Part shown: one piece after another, positions 12,101 through 19,725 of the stretch
How the letters are laid out: every line of letters starts with the position of its first letter
Position numbering within the stretch: the first letter of the stretch is position 1
Assembly: GCA_017460085.1 (NCBI GenBank)
Contig: JAFUBQ010000003.1
Span: forward strand, 62,001-126,000
From: Alphaproteobacteria bacterium
Lineage (GTDB): Bacteria; Pseudomonadota; Alphaproteobacteria; RF32; CAG-239
Length of the DNA stretch: 64,000 bases
Direction of reading: 5' to 3'
Notes under the pieces: model-generated
The model's database searches: none
What the model was told of the DNA's origin: nothing
Seen by the model: the letters and a program-made list of their open reading frames with translations, nothing else
Position numbers and translations under genes: made by a program

Positions 12101-15100
12101 AACAGATTTTGCATCATCTTCATCTTGAGCATTCTCTATATTTTGCGGGAGATTTCCGGCATCTTTCTGTTCTTCTTTTACACCGCCCGAAAATGCTCCG
12201 GAAGCTTCAATATTAAATTTTTGATTATAAGTCGCGGCATTAACAACCAAATTATCAGCCTCAACTTCGGAGTTTTCAATGGTTGCTTTAACGTTTCGGT
12301 CAATTGAAGTAACGTTTACGCTGGCACCGATGGCAATACCCGAAGAGCTTTGCTGTTCTTGAGCACTTTCAACTTCTTCTTTTTGTTGGGTTAATGCGCC
12401 CTGAACAATGATGTTGGTAATTTCATCTTTAGCTTCTCTTATATACAGTATTTGCTTATCAACAAGCGCTGCCTCTTCTTCTTTCGTTAATTTTAGTTGT
12501 TTTTTCCAGACTATTTCATTGGTATTATCATCTCTTTTGATAATTCCGCCGGTGGTTCTGATGGTGGCTTTACCGGCGTTTACATCAATATTCTTGGCAA
12601 TAACCGTATTATCATCTGTTATGTTTGATATCTTGGCAATGGTGTCGCCGCTGATATTTTGAACGTGAATAGAGCCGTCAACACCGAGGCTTTCCGATTT
12701 GCCGCCGGTTAAAATGATGTTCATATAAGATTGCTCGGTGGCACTGTCAACATTTATGTTCCCGTCTTCGGCCTTAACCGTTGAATTATCAATTAAGGCA
12801 GTTGCGTTATTGGTATATTCATCCCACACAAAATTAGCTCCGATACCGGCTGTGCCGCCGTCAACCGTTGGTTCATATACCCAATCTTGTTGCCCCGGAA
12901 GTTTATAGTTAATCGTTTTTACCAAAATATCAACCAGACCGGCGCCGTTATAGCCGATAACCGAATTCACCGCATTAACATCAACATCACCGTCTGCCGT
13001 AATTTCGGAAGCGTTCTGAATTGCCGCCAAAGTGTTTGTATTAACTTCATTATACACCACGGAAACCGAACCCGACAACTTTCCGGCAGAGGAATTGGTT
13101 TGCGCCATGTTATTGAAGAAACCGGCCATTTTGAACTTCGGTTTCAAAGCGGAATAACTTGTCAGGAGATTTTGTTCGGCTATTCCGGATAATTCAAAAA
13201 CAGGGGCAGTATCATCCGTTTTCGGTAAAGCCGGTGAAGTATCCCATTTGCCGTTGGCTTCCGAAGCAAATCTGCCGCCGACAAAAAAGCTGTCCATACC
13301 CATAATTTTGAAAGGAAATCTCAAACCGAAAGTCAAACTTCCGATATTCATCGGCAACTCGGTGGTGGCATCAACCGTAACGTTATCCGCTTCAACTTTG
13401 GACTTATCTACAATGGCATTGGTCGTATTATTCTGTTCGCTGACAATAACGGCAACCGAGGCACCGTAGTTTGCTTCGCCTTGTGTATCCGAAGTGGCGG
13501 TATTAGTTACCAAATCAACCGTATTGGCTCTGACCGTTACATCACCTTTTGCTTTAACCGTGGAATTCTCTATTTTTGCGGTGGTGGTATTGTTTGTATT
13601 GTTATGAACAACCGCACCGCCGATTTCAACAGCCGCATTTTCGCCGTCTTTCCCCGGTTCAAGCTTTACCTTTTTTATTTTATTGAATATATTATGCTTA
13701 AAGAATTTATCCTGTACCCCTTTTAATGCCTTATTCATTTCCGCGTCAAAGGTTTTCGGCTTTTGCACCATCATATCCAGAACACTGCCGTCCGGCGCAT
13801 TTTCTGTTTTGTGTAAACTTTGCGCCAAAACCGTTGTATCTTCCTCGGTTGTGATATTGCTATCTTTGATAAGAGCCGTTACCGTATTATTTGAGCGGTT
13901 GAGTATAGCCGAGCCGGAAAAGGCACTGTTTCCGTTGGCTTCGGCATCTGCTGCATTTTTCTCGCCGGCAACCGCTTCCATGGAAATTTCGGCATAACTG
14001 TCAGATAAATTGGTGGCAAACACGCTCAAATTATCTGTCTCAACGGTAGAGTTCAGAATTTCGGCTTGAGTATCAGTTTTAACGGTATTATTCAAAAACA
14101 ACGCATATAAACCGGTTTCAAGCTGAATTGAGAAAAGACTGTCTGAGGTGAAAACCGTAGAATTTTCGTTGGTAGAAACGGCCGTTACATCAATATCACC
14201 GTTGGTTGCATTTAAGGCGGATTCTCTGACGATGGCTTTTGATACGGTATCGCTTCCGACAGCGTAAATACCGATAGGCAATGCAAAAGCAAGTATTCGG
14301 TTATTGGCATCCAAGCTTGCCGAAGTGTCGGTTGAGATTTCAATGTTTTTGGCATTGTTGCCGACGGCATTGATTGTTGAACTGTCAACATTAACGATTG
14401 CCGAACTTCTGGCACCTTCAAACTTGTCATATACATCAGAGCTAAAATATTTTTCGAAGTAAGAATCACCGCTGAACATATATTCTACTAAGGTAGGCGT
14501 TAAAAAGTTTGCATTTTCACTGGTTTCGCTTGATGCTTCGGCATGAATGTAAACGGATAAATCCGGATTTTGAGCATCGGATGCCGTTGCTTTTAAGGCG
14601 TTTATAATTGAACCATAAATATTCACTTCCGCTTCAGCCTTACCGGCAACCCCCCAAAGAGATGTCAACGCCGGTGTGTTCGCGTCAGGTGTGCAAACCG
14701 CATCTTCCAAAACATTGATAATAAATTCGCCGTCTTCAACCGGATTAGCCAAATCAAAACTTTTTTTCTGGGTTGATTTTGCCGTGAGCGAAACCGTATC
14801 TCCGGTTATATTTGAACGGTCGACAACATTAACGGTAGCTTTGGCTAAATCCACTCTTTGGTGTCTGTCAACTTCGGCAGTTGCCGAAATATCTATCTCA
14901 TTAGCACCTATGTTTGCCTCTTTAATATCAACTCTGACATCTAATGTTTTGTCGTTATCGGAATCAAAACCGTCGCGCTTATGGGCAACGATTTTAACTT
15001 TTCCGCCTTCCAGACTGAAATTATCGGCATCTTTTATGTTATTTTGCACCAAACTGTCAAAAACTTGCTTGGCCTTTTCTTGTGTGGTGATTTTGCTTTG

Positions 15101-15790
15101 GTTTTTAACACCGGCCACAATTCCTCTATTTTCCTGGTATTCTCCGAAAACCTTAATATCTTTACCGTAAAGTTCGACATTTTCTTTGGCCATAATCCTA
15201 CCGTTTACGGTAATCATGCCTTCGGACTTTTGCAATAATTCATTATATTTTTCGGCACCGTGTTCATAATCTGCAATATCATAAGTTACGCGTCCGTTAT
15301 AGGCACGTTTAAGGTCATCATAGGTATCTTGTCTCGGTGTTGCCATTGTCAACGAGCCGACGTTCAAAACACCTGACGCCCCGACCACAATGCCGTTCGG
15401 AGAAACAAAAATCGCATGCCCGTTATAAAATGCCTCGCCCTTAACCGTGTTGACTATACCGTTGATGTTGACCTGATTATCCACCATATTTACAAATTTA
15501 TTATAACCCTGATCAAATTTTAAATTCGCCACATCGCCGTTATCAAGGGTAAAATCCGTATATTGCCTAAAACCCGTACTGCCGGAAACTTTTGCCGCAT
15601 CAATGTTATAAACGCCGTTATTACCTGCAACACCGGTAATATTTGTTGCAAATACCGGTGTGATATTCAAAAACATCATACTGTATGCCGTTACAAACGA
15701 CACAACTTTACGGAATAATGATGGCTTTTTGAATACAATTTCCTGTGATTTTTTATTTTGAATTTTTTTGTTTCTTGCGGCTTTTGGCAT
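3188..15790 (-). CDS. Giant filamentous haemagglutinin-type adhesin (TpsA), 4200 aa
   Basis: This is the secreted partner of a two-partner secretion (type Vb) system. The N-terminus has a long basic lead and hydrophobic core (about residues 24-48, ending VFA), an extended signal peptide. Residues about 50-230 are the TPS recognition domain, with the FVSPNGIVVGASGVLNVGSL type block that in classic TpsA proteins reads NPNG. The bulk is thousands of residues of short beta-strand repeats (NSTV/NSxI-KAxGDVxVxA), expected to form a right-handed beta-helix fibre. A low-complexity Asp/Asn/Ser segment lies near residues 1220-1285 and a helical segment near 3270-3330. The last 75 residues form a separate small beta domain ending NKITYRYMRLANR, which recurs in the fragment at 45384-47159. 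AAGGGA precedes the start. The transporter gene is divergent, 229 bp away. It resembles LktA-family filamentous adhesins. Confidence 0.93.
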   Translation of the reverse strand: MPKAARNKKIQNKKSQEIVFKKPSLFRKVVSFVTAYSMMFLNITPVFATNITGVAGNNGVYNIDAAKVSGSTGFRQYTDFTLDNGDVANLKFDQGYNKFVNMVDNQVNINGIVNTVKGEAFYNGHAIFVSPNGIVVGASGVLNVGSLTMATPRQDTYDDLKRAYNGRVTYDIADYEHGAEKYNELLQKSEGMITVNGRIMAKENVELYGKDIKVFGEYQENRGIVAGVKNQSKITTQEKAKQVFDSLVQNNIKDADNFSLEGGKVKIVAHKRDGFDSDNDKTLDVRVDIKEANIGANEIDISATAEVDRHQRVDLAKATVNVVDRSNITGDTVSLTAKSTQKKSFDLANPVEDGEFIINVLEDAVCTPDANTPALTSLWGVAGKAEAEVNIYGSIINALKATASDAQNPDLSVYIHAEASSETSENANFLTPTLVEYMFSGDSYFEKYFSSDVYDKFEGARSSAIVNVDSSTINAVGNNAKNIEISTDTSASLDANNRILAFALPIGIYAVGSDTVSKAIVRESALNATNGDIDVTAVSTNENSTVFTSDSLFSIQLETGLYALFLNNTVKTDTQAEILNSTVETDNLSVFATNLSDSYAEISMEAVAGEKNAADAEANGNSAFSGSAILNRSNNTVTALIKDSNITTEEDTTVLAQSLHKTENAPDGSVLDMMVQKPKTFDAEMNKALKGVQDKFFKHNIFNKIKKVKLEPGKDGENAAVEIGGAVVHNNTNNTTTAKIENSTVKAKGDVTVRANTVDLVTNTATSDTQGEANYGASVAVIVSEQNNTTNAIVDKSKVEADNVTVDATTELPMNIGSLTFGLRFPFKIMGMDSFFVGGRFASEANGKWDTSPALPKTDDTAPVFELSGIAEQNLLTSYSALKPKFKMAGFFNNMAQTNSSAGKLSGSVSVVYNEVNTNTLAAIQNASEITADGDVDVNAVNSVIGYNGAGLVDILVKTINYKLPGQQDWVYEPTVDGGTAGIGANFVWDEYTNNATALIDNSTVKAEDGNINVDSATEQSYMNIILTGGKSESLGVDGSIHVQNISGDTIAKISNITDDNTVIAKNIDVNAGKATIRTTGGIIKRDDNTNEIVWKKQLKLTKEEEAALVDKQILYIREAKDEITNIIVQGALTQQKEEVESAQEQQSSSGIAIGASVNVTSIDRNVKATIENSEVEADNLVVNAATYNQKFNIEASGAFSGGVKEEQKDAGNLPQNIENAQDEDDAKSVDSSISSNADDGSDDGSDDDENENLINNLLNNNNNNQNDDDENIIQKILGQFSLSVAGSVDVAKDDTKVEASVNNSELNIGDSLAVNAHREAKSILLGGAVAKSNKNGAGAAIAYNSQSGSVKSIINNSDIEFSGNNSALAVGADNKNWILNISIGAGASVNSDEQNQGFQSAVGGSLNMNTLKPEIVVAIENSTVKADDYAKQVDVDVSAKNDVDIYNIAGGGAYLSGNGSNGVGAGAAVNYNNVKNNIAAYVANSTLENINKLSILADADNNLSDFAIAGSLVTGSESGWAFDGSANINYIHDTVKAGILGSTITATDDIEVKANTNTDNLDAAGTINILTTEGGAGVGGDVVVNLFENEVTAEIGDSYTVGANLVPVTDRHTDILTAKDIKVAATSTEKVNNILAGAAVATKGAFLMAAANVNVNVIDNVVKSYVSGNLGTGRSTNLINSLNVAAYDETTIYTRGATVSAALSEETTAVIAGSVNVDKLEKTVEAKITNSKIKAKGDVTASAAAVNSMGGTKGDDNKYSRDDVTSAAYRDKLLHKNADGSYDGLNMKQDGDGYVSLDQDSDFWNWNMFFDIAGGSKAAVAGAGIGKVIENTVTAEISNSDITADNLYVLADDYSIKNIITGNISGSLKGSVGVSILYTKDNSTTSALIDNGSKLDILHNLTVDAANRKDNHQILIAGSGAMKGSLDANIAINDVEDKVYAKIDNGTTEKDIAAEKAIISANEDINAAHIVVSGGGAMNVAVDVNPIVNTYNATVESAIKNSKVKDAAIDMDAQNTANTLDVSAGVAGVAKGFTGVGVAIKNNYTGNIKSYIDNAVINTNRTIDIDANSVINSNNWIVGGGVAGQGATLITNVLLNDVNSTLEAGIKNSDIIKAGIISIDTNKDKTDHIDNNAIALGIAGQGLDAVVNVIDNEFTNTVTSYVDNTKSTEIGALEVYSNSDRRTNNINFGLSITGQGVGLAGNAVVNDINSTTRSYVDTKSKTLNVDGQLNVNSKDLTSARNSVVMGSLAGIGGSIGVNVNLYTANNLVKSEILSAKNGQINAGSSSLNSELANALDNTQLNVSVGLASLPIDVQVIKIGTPSETYSKAEQVSDVDKYISNIFSRIPQGLSTATTASNNLKSGAVSSVNGNLTTEFNTAINATSRLNGLKKEQKDGKTIDVLTDRLDLNSYNVVATGATIGVGVRDVQIANNTVAEIIGGKVESAQADVLLNANSNANVYMGKVNMEASGAQVSGGSDIYENSSETLAQIKNAEVKADDISVNSKSKSKATIDTSHVAVAIGGVVNVDLVEAKDTNKTVSLITGNTNINAKGKLTLHSMVDTDLQSLKLSVPVQGASIVSVLKNEATANTISRAIIENVNGKINTGNIDIVTDYDTMSVTARSNIVSVKAINIAEYNESGAFMNADFKSGIDSPDGLTLVNKGTTNIITARANSSKDILAYGRTHDVTVQGVGIYTGAFANAENTATSATVLKAKDHTANRLNIDQHLNSKAKADANGTKVTAAGVYAVAAEATDKSKMTLDVGGKNTILNRADIKATHNATSDADLKAFNLGLLVAGARLRLDSDMEADTIANIGGNFNVGDGLANVVITTNREAKLNKSSGTGGLINVADTGVSNTLKGQSILNLSGLKSSIENKNRMFILNQSQNNYNVKTTDGSGGVINVSDTSATSSFNTTTETNIENSDINSLSDFTIYTKDTTSVEDDESNGGGGFIAYVAGKANNSYASNANINIKNSNIKAGDIKMQASSGIGTKDLKEVTYTGNVGGVVAFEIIEVTNTITDTSEINFKNSVLEAMHNAILETFSSNYFRQKIESGAYGLASKASGISHLNVTTNNKIAMDDKSAILANNELEIDFNSGNNLLSSVKSDVGNFAGDPVAKSYIDFKVNNTLENSGSLTAGNMLDINFMPGSNNYLTQFSESISTAAIASTTEDGKLTKIVNNIIDNKANAYITSGKDIDIRYSGGDGQLNSTIHWITKSIWGIINNSGTSVNIDLHNNHSLNNNGKITAGASNSKYMKINQDGTIDKTTLQGFYDGDYILNDGEFIDGAKLKEQILAEIDTELENVNNDIDEYSHALENADTIIASLVEQKADTQAVINELNSLIKNGAVLLESKTGGSGIYEGISAFDQKIQRDMGCIRYTNNDPGASSKITQTQYNTMMKDYVAALGENENLTMADFLSTSDYGFSSAQKTNIVNGYNDVTSRLSTTAHGFTKYIGKDGVTYIAAINPTGTGTAQSCDNIIDLNNKIENINNQIQNVEYVKANGDEIITGLVTERTKILNEYNTVWDTPASDYNYSSGDYSIVFNDIRGSKDARITINGLTNGNITGTGTINMTKSGLLVDNYSTRTLVFNNINTDTKTATNNFMVNGKSQAEFADKSQAISGQKVYDYFYPMTILGKSNKPSFDSLPTTGVHFVTNSTGIVGTTINNYYDNNHPLADTFDIPNPTVALDITINGDINTDALNISNESGDISITAEEMVTTDLNLSAINGQIDINVHNDKDNAKVTVRPDDMIFAANGINIDADTVDITNSGKTNMKTGYSVRGITITDDMLKEENLVVDPTTGEKNLINLSDNQLESFVRDEYRQGNIKAIYKDGQIYLYNLPELKADNGITITAKSGKVAPDAMISTGNQSITINNQTSKPLIVGDIKNISVAGGADKPAYATTHEVVRPKIDITSNGKVSISGALINGIDGKTGEAIENGKLSVTAKNGVEVAKHQTYDSILAGGSVDITNNGNGVVNIYGNITNKKGNTQLYGSDGISLYGRIHSIDGDVTMTANKGDLLLAKGSQIHVDNGNLGLYQYDLHGNLIRNGQIILRKGDLTAYSLGTETDNGLIFGKEFIYENNLEDLTSLYNNEPEIEYIVSKDMDFGYDVSKDKGLNSNVKILRMNRNGALIVNEGGLNVGDKIDVSLRFDDVDVTVQCQVSKVEGNLAQIKFKNLAKEVANKITYRYMRLANR

Positions 15791-15957
15791 AGGCGTAATC
15801 CCTTAATGTCGGCTGTTTATATCAATTTTACCTTGATTGCAAACAACGATTTGTTTGTAAAGTTCAATAAAAGTTTTCTAAGCATACTATATTTCAGGCG
15901 TTTTTTCAACATATTTTAACATTTTGTTAAGCAGTTTTAATAATTAGTTAATTTTCA

Positions 15958-15986
15958 TTGAAATAAATTAAATTTATCTGTATCAT
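15958..15986 (+). promoter_or_regulatory. Sigma70-like promoter of the TpsB gene
   Basis: TTGAAA (15958-15963), a 17-bp spacer and TATCAT (15981-15986) lie 34 bp before the transporter ATG. The 229-bp divergent gap must also hold the adhesin promoter on the minus strand; TTGTTT, 17 bp, GATATA there is a weaker candidate. No strong ribosome binding site precedes the transporter start. Confidence 0.6.
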
Positions 15987-16019
15987 AAGCCATCAATTAA
16001 ACAATATCGGACTGCAAAT

Positions 16020-17783
16020 ATGAAAAAAAATCTATTAATCTCAGTATCAAGCTCTTTATTAGTTTTAGCCTCTTATTCAACCGCATCGGCGCAAGTAACT
16101 CCGCAAGGTATTGCCGGACAACTTGGCACGGTGCAACAGCAGGATATTGAGGATATCAAGCGCATAGAAATGGAAAAACAAGGGTTGCGTGATTATGAAA
16201 ATCGTCAGTTGGGGGCAGAGCAAAAAGCTAAAACAACGGCAAAAAAGCGCCAAAAAGCAACCGAACGCGCCAAACCGTCGGAATATAAAACCAAAGGCGT
16301 GTATATTGGAAAGATTGAAGTTCCGGACAGCGAAATCCTGACTAAAGAAGAAATTGCCGATATTGTGAAAGATTATGAACAAACCAATTTAACGATGGCC
16401 GATATTAAGGAATTAGTCGCCGATATCAATGAAATGTATCTTGATAAGGGTTATGTAACCGCTCGTGCCTATCTGCCGGAACAAACTATTGAAAACGGTA
16501 TTTTAAAGATAGCGGTAATGGAAGGTAAAGTCGGTGATGTCAAAATCGAGGGCAATCGTTGGACTAAAGAATCTCATATTAAAGACCGCTTGGATATAAA
16601 CGAAGGCGAAATCTTCAATGTTCAAAAACTTGAAGAAGATATGCTGATATACAATCGCTACAATGACGGCATTATGCTCAAAGGCGATTTAAACCCCGGA
16701 GAAAAGGACGGAACAACCGATGTAACAATCAAAGCCGAAGAAAAAGCACCGTATCATGTTACGGCAGTTGCCGATAACTCCGGCCGCAAAACCATCGGCA
16801 AAAACCGTGCCGGCTTGATTGCTTCACATGACAGTTTATTCGGTTACCGCGATAAATTAACGGCCGGCGTTTATGCCAACCGCTATTCAATGACGCCGTT
16901 TGTGGATTATAACATTCCGGTAAACAAATATGACGGGCGCATCGGTGCATCTTTCTCGCATAATGAGGCGGAAATCGGCCACGGTGCTTATAAAGATTTC
17001 AACATTGAAAGCCGCTCACAAAACTACTCACTTTATTACACGCACCCGCTTATTCGCGAATTGCATAAAGAATTAAACAGCACAACTTCTTTTACCTATA
17101 AGCGTGCCGTAACCAGTTTTGACGGCGAAGATTTGTATGAGGATAAAATACCGGAACTTAAAACCGGACTTAACTTTCGCTATGATACCCAAAACGGCGT
17201 TTGGTATTTGGGACAAAGCGTTTCGTATGCCGCACCGTGGTTTCAAAACCGTATAGATTACTGGAAGTTTGAGGGATATATGACGCGTCTGCATGACTTC
17301 GGACACCGTATTTTGGGATATTTCCGCGGTAATTATCAATACATTCCTCAGGATGTCATTCCGTATGCCGACCAAATGTCTGCCGGCGGTTTCGGTACGG
17401 TGCGCGGCTATTCTCAAGGTTTGCTGACAGCTAAATCCGGCTATCAACTCGGTGCGGAAATTTATTTCCCGATAGCACCGGAAGAACTGAAAATCGGTGA
17501 TAAAGCGTATCGCACCGATGAATATGTGCGTCCGTTTGTGTTTACCGATTATGCAGCACTTTATCCGTATAAAGGCTCGGGTGCCGGCGCAGAAGGCTTT
17601 AATAACAGCGATATTTTGCTCTCGGCCGGTGCCGGTTTACGTGTTCAACTGCCATATAACATTGTGCTGAAAGCAGCTTACGGTGTGCCTTTGCGTCACA
17701 ATAAATACGAAACGCACCACGGCGGCGATTGGAGTTTGGAACTCAGCTTCGCTCCGGACTTCAATAAGTTCTTCAGCAAATAA
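16020..17783 (+). CDS. ShlB/FhaC-type two-partner secretion transporter (TpsB)
   Basis: This outer-membrane pore exports the divergent giant adhesin. Residues 1-25 are a signal peptide (cleavage near ASA-QV). A periplasmic Gln/Lys/Glu-rich helix is followed by two POTRA domains, about 90-165 and 166-240 (GYVTARAYLPEQTIENGILKI is the typical end of the first). Residues about 250-587 form the 16-stranded beta-barrel, with the family motif VRGYSQG near residue 460, on the loop that enters the pore, and a final aromatic strand (WSLELSFAPDFNKFF) ending close to the C-terminus as expected for barrel assembly. Length matches the family (550-600). Divergent TpsA/TpsB pairing is less common than a same-strand operon. 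Confidence 0.95.
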   Translation: MKKNLLISVSSSLLVLASYSTASAQVTPQGIAGQLGTVQQQDIEDIKRIEMEKQGLRDYENRQLGAEQKAKTTAKKRQKATERAKPSEYKTKGVYIGKIEVPDSEILTKEEIADIVKDYEQTNLTMADIKELVADINEMYLDKGYVTARAYLPEQTIENGILKIAVMEGKVGDVKIEGNRWTKESHIKDRLDINEGEIFNVQKLEEDMLIYNRYNDGIMLKGDLNPGEKDGTTDVTIKAEEKAPYHVTAVADNSGRKTIGKNRAGLIASHDSLFGYRDKLTAGVYANRYSMTPFVDYNIPVNKYDGRIGASFSHNEAEIGHGAYKDFNIESRSQNYSLYYTHPLIRELHKELNSTTSFTYKRAVTSFDGEDLYEDKIPELKTGLNFRYDTQNGVWYLGQSVSYAAPWFQNRIDYWKFEGYMTRLHDFGHRILGYFRGNYQYIPQDVIPYADQMSAGGFGTVRGYSQGLLTAKSGYQLGAEIYFPIAPEELKIGDKAYRTDEYVRPFVFTDYAALYPYKGSGAGAEGFNNSDILLSAGAGLRVQLPYNIVLKAAYGVPLRHNKYETHHGGDWSLELSFAPDFNKFFSK

Positions 17784-17893
17784 AGTTTTGTAAGTTCAAT
17801 AAAATGAATTGCCTTATTAATGTAAATTTGTAAAGCAATTTGTTGTTATTATCATTTCACTGTACCGATAATTTAGTATATCAACGGAATTTC

Positions 17894-18322
17894 TTAATAT
17901 TCTGCACCGTATCTTTTCAAAAGATCTATGTATTTAGGGTGGTAAAGTTTTGACAAATAAAGGGCTGTTTTGCTGTCATGACCGATAATGTTCACGTCAC
18001 AACCATTTTTGACGAGCAAAACTATTATCAAATAGCGGTTTGGGATTGGTTTTTGCGATAATGCCTTCATTAAAAGCGAATATCCGGTTTGTTTGTAGAT
18101 CACGTTAACATTAGCTCCATGTCTGATAAGTGAAATCAAGGCATTAGCGTTGCCGTATTCCACAGCATACATTGCCGGAAAGACGCCATGTGAATCCGGC
18201 ACATTCACGTCTATATCCGTAATTAATATCTCGTGCATGGCATTAAAGTCATTTATGGCAATCGCCGTGTTTAATTCATCTATTTTGCGCGTATTTGCAG
18301 ATTTAATTTTCTTTTTAATCAT
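17894..18322 (-). CDS. Ankyrin-repeat protein (142 aa)
   Basis: AAGGAG lies 6 bases before the ATG. After a basic N-terminus, three to four ankyrin repeats of about 33 residues are visible: residues about 16-46 (ELNTAIAINDFNAMHEIL), 47-80 (DSHGVFPAMYAVEYGNANALISLIRHGANVNV), 81-116 (TGYSLLMKALS...LLVKNGCDVN) and 117-142 (SKTALYLSKLYHPKYIDLLKRYGA). These are protein-protein interaction scaffolds. There is no signal peptide, so it is either cytoplasmic or exported by an unseen route. Ankyrin proteins are often effectors in host-associated alphaproteobacteria, but nothing here proves that role. It is convergent with the transporter gene. Confidence 0.85.
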   Translation of the reverse strand: MIKKKIKSANTRKIDELNTAIAINDFNAMHEILITDIDVNVPDSHGVFPAMYAVEYGNANALISLIRHGANVNVIYKQTGYSLLMKALSQKPIPNRYLIIVLLVKNGCDVNIIGHDSKTALYLSKLYHPKYIDLLKRYGAEY

Positions 18323-18450
18323 AATTTGCTCCTTAATTTTTGCATCACATAATTATTTATCCGGATTGAGTGCAATTTTGCCGGAAATAAAACACGTCAG
18401 CCGACTGATAAATATAATTGCAGGAATTATATTGCTCTGAGTGTATCACC

Positions 18451-18475
18451 AAGCCGCTGAACCCCAGCGGCTTTT
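18451..18475 (+). terminator. Terminator-type hairpin with no obvious upstream gene
   Basis: AAGCCGCTG, loop AACCC, CAGCGGCTT (9-bp perfect stem) followed by TTCTATT. It points along the plus strand, but the nearest upstream plus-strand gene ends at 17783 and the ankyrin gene is on the other strand. It may end a small transcript or be a remnant. Confidence 0.6.
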
Positions 18476-18704
18476 CTATTACCCACCCATTTACCTCTTT
18501 TTCTTTTAGCGCAACTTTTTCTTTTTCTGGGATCTAATTATACAAGCTTCTCTATTTTCCCCGGGATCAATATAAACAGGCTATAATTTCAAACAAAAAA
18601 ACTTATTATATAATAGCTCTTCTTTAGATTATATTTTATACTATATTATAGGAAGAAAAAACTGCCTCAAAAGTCCGACCGGATAAGGATTTCAGCAAAT
18701 CACA

Positions 18705-18849
18705 CCGACATTATTTGATTCCCAAAGCGGCATTATCCTGTTCCGATACAGGCATTATTTAATTCCGCACCGACATTATTTGATTTCATTTTTGGCATTT
18801 GCGGCATTATTTAATTCCGAAATCAGAATTCCGGCATTATTTGATTCCC
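18705..18849 (+). repeat. Iteron-like direct repeats, consensus CCGGCATTATTTGATTCCC
   Basis: Six clear copies of a 19-base unit start at 18705, 18727, 18749, 18770, 18801 and 18831, with a degenerate one near 18792. Alternating forms end in GATTCCC or AATTCCG. The first four starts are 22, 22 and 21 bp apart, two helical turns, so bound proteins would lie on one DNA face. The array ends 79 bp before the start of a winged-helix protein, its likely binder. There are no unique spacers, so this is not CRISPR. Confidence 0.85.
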
Positions 18850-18928
18850 GGATCATTTTTGCTCAAATGAAAATTTGCCTCATTTTAAAAATAAATATCT
18901 TTGTAAAAATTAATTATGAGGTATTAAG

Positions 18929-19441
18929 ATGTCAAAAAAAAGTGAAATAACCGTGGCTGAGCGCCAAATTTTAGATTTTATTAAATTCAGAAGCAATGAG
19001 AAGCACCGATTTTTCGGAAGTAACGAATATCTCGGAGACAGCATCGGATTGCAAACAACTTCGGCTAAAAATATGGTCAACAGACTTGTGCGTTTGGGGT
19101 ATTTAACCAGAACAATGGAAGGAAATATGCGTTATTTGCAATATACCGGCAAGAAATATCTGTCGGTTGTCGGCGATTTAAGCAATTATGATAAGGCATA
19201 TTTGCGTAAACAAGTCGCCCATTATAAGCAGGAATACAATGACGCCGAGCAGCAAATTGAGCTGATGAAGATAGAAATTGAGCAGTTAAAGAGCAAAATT
19301 GAGCAGAAAGACAATCAAATCAAGAGCGATAACCAAGCCATTTCCGTGTTAAAGAACATTTTGGCGCAATTGGGTATTGAAGGCGACAAGCTGATTGAAC
19401 TGTTTGAAAAGGTTTATAAAGAAATGTTCGGCGATTGTTGA
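18929..19441 (+). CDS. Winged-helix DNA-binding protein with coiled-coil tail (170 aa)
   Basis: Residues about 5-80 form a winged HTH: helix ERQILDFIKF, recognition region GDSIGLQTTSAKNMVNRLVRLGYL, then a beta wing ending RYLQYTGKKYL. Residues about 90-145 are a heptad-rich coiled coil (EQQIELMKIEIEQLKSKIEQ), followed by a short helical cap. The layout suits a dimeric repressor or a replication/partition protein that binds repeats. The iteron array directly upstream makes autoregulation or origin binding the best inference. A GAGG ribosome binding site precedes the ATG. Two terminators follow, so it is a single-gene unit apart from the downstream restriction operon. It resembles no family closely enough for a name. 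Confidence 0.75.
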   Translation: MSKKSEITVAERQILDFIKFRSNEKHRFFGSNEYLGDSIGLQTTSAKNMVNRLVRLGYLTRTMEGNMRYLQYTGKKYLSVVGDLSNYDKAYLRKQVAHYKQEYNDAEQQIELMKIEIEQLKSKIEQKDNQIKSDNQAISVLKNILAQLGIEGDKLIELFEKVYKEMFGDC

Positions 19442-19499
19442 GGCGGTGTGGTAACCCTTAAAAAGCGTTATTCCGCCCCTTAAAATGCGCGAAAACAGA

Positions 19500-19591
19500 T
19501 TATTTGAGAGATAAATATGTGTGATACATCTTTGTATCTCAAATAATTTTTACACCCCTCCGGCAGTTGTTATGATTGCCGGAGATTTTTT
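19500..19591 (+). terminator. Two tandem terminators
   Basis: First, TTATTTGAGA (19500-19509) pairs with TCTCAAATAA (19537-19546) around an inner small hairpin, then TTTTT. Second, CTCCGGCA (19558-19565) pairs with TGCCGGAG (19577-19584), then ATTTTTT. Together they isolate the winged-helix gene from the restriction operon. Confidence 0.8.
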
Positions 19592-19596
19592 ATTGA

Positions 19597-19654
19597 TGTC
19601 AGAAAGTGGCAAAACAGCAGAAAATATCAAAAATAAACTTGTGATTCAATGACT
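19597..19654. promoter_or_regulatory. Putative WYL-regulator operator pair upstream of the type III operon
   Basis: TGTCA-GAAAG-TGGCA at 19597-19611 matches the operator at 30398-30412 in both arms. A degenerate copy, TGTGA-TTCAA-TGACT, lies at 19640-19654. Start-to-start spacing is 43 bp, exactly that of the pair at 30355/30398. Both lie upstream of the -35 element at 19662. Confidence 0.55.
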
Positions 19655-19661
19655 CAAACGC

Positions 19662-19690
19662 TTGCAAGTATCAAACATCTCTTATAGAAT
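19662..19690 (+). promoter_or_regulatory. Promoter of the type III restriction operon
   Basis: TTGCAA (19662-19667), a 17-bp spacer, TAGAAT (19685-19690), 35 bp before the res start codon. Confidence 0.6.
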
Positions 19691-19725
19691 ACCTTATTAT
19701 TGAAAACATACTAAAAGGTATAGAA

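Larger units (their letters stand above)
18323..18928. other. 606-bp gene-free region with a terminator hairpin and iterons
   Basis: No supportable protein gene. It holds the upstream region of the ankyrin gene, a terminator-type hairpin at 18451-18475, a very AT-rich stretch (about 18590-18660) and the repeat array at 18705-18849 leading into the winged-helix gene. A/T richness next to iterons is the classic arrangement of a replication origin or a heavily controlled promoter. Confidence 0.6.

Noticed and set aside
14676..15170. 164-codon plus-strand frame inside the adhesin gene
   Set aside because: It is antisense to a clearly coding frame, is Ser/Thr/Leu-rich low-complexity sequence, and has no ribosome binding site. 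Many similar antisense frames across 3915-15238 were dropped for the same reason.
18705..18849. Possible CRISPR array
   Set aside because: The repeats are only about 19 bases with 2-3-base gaps in the regular part, no unique 30-base spacers, and no cas gene nearby. Iterons fit better.
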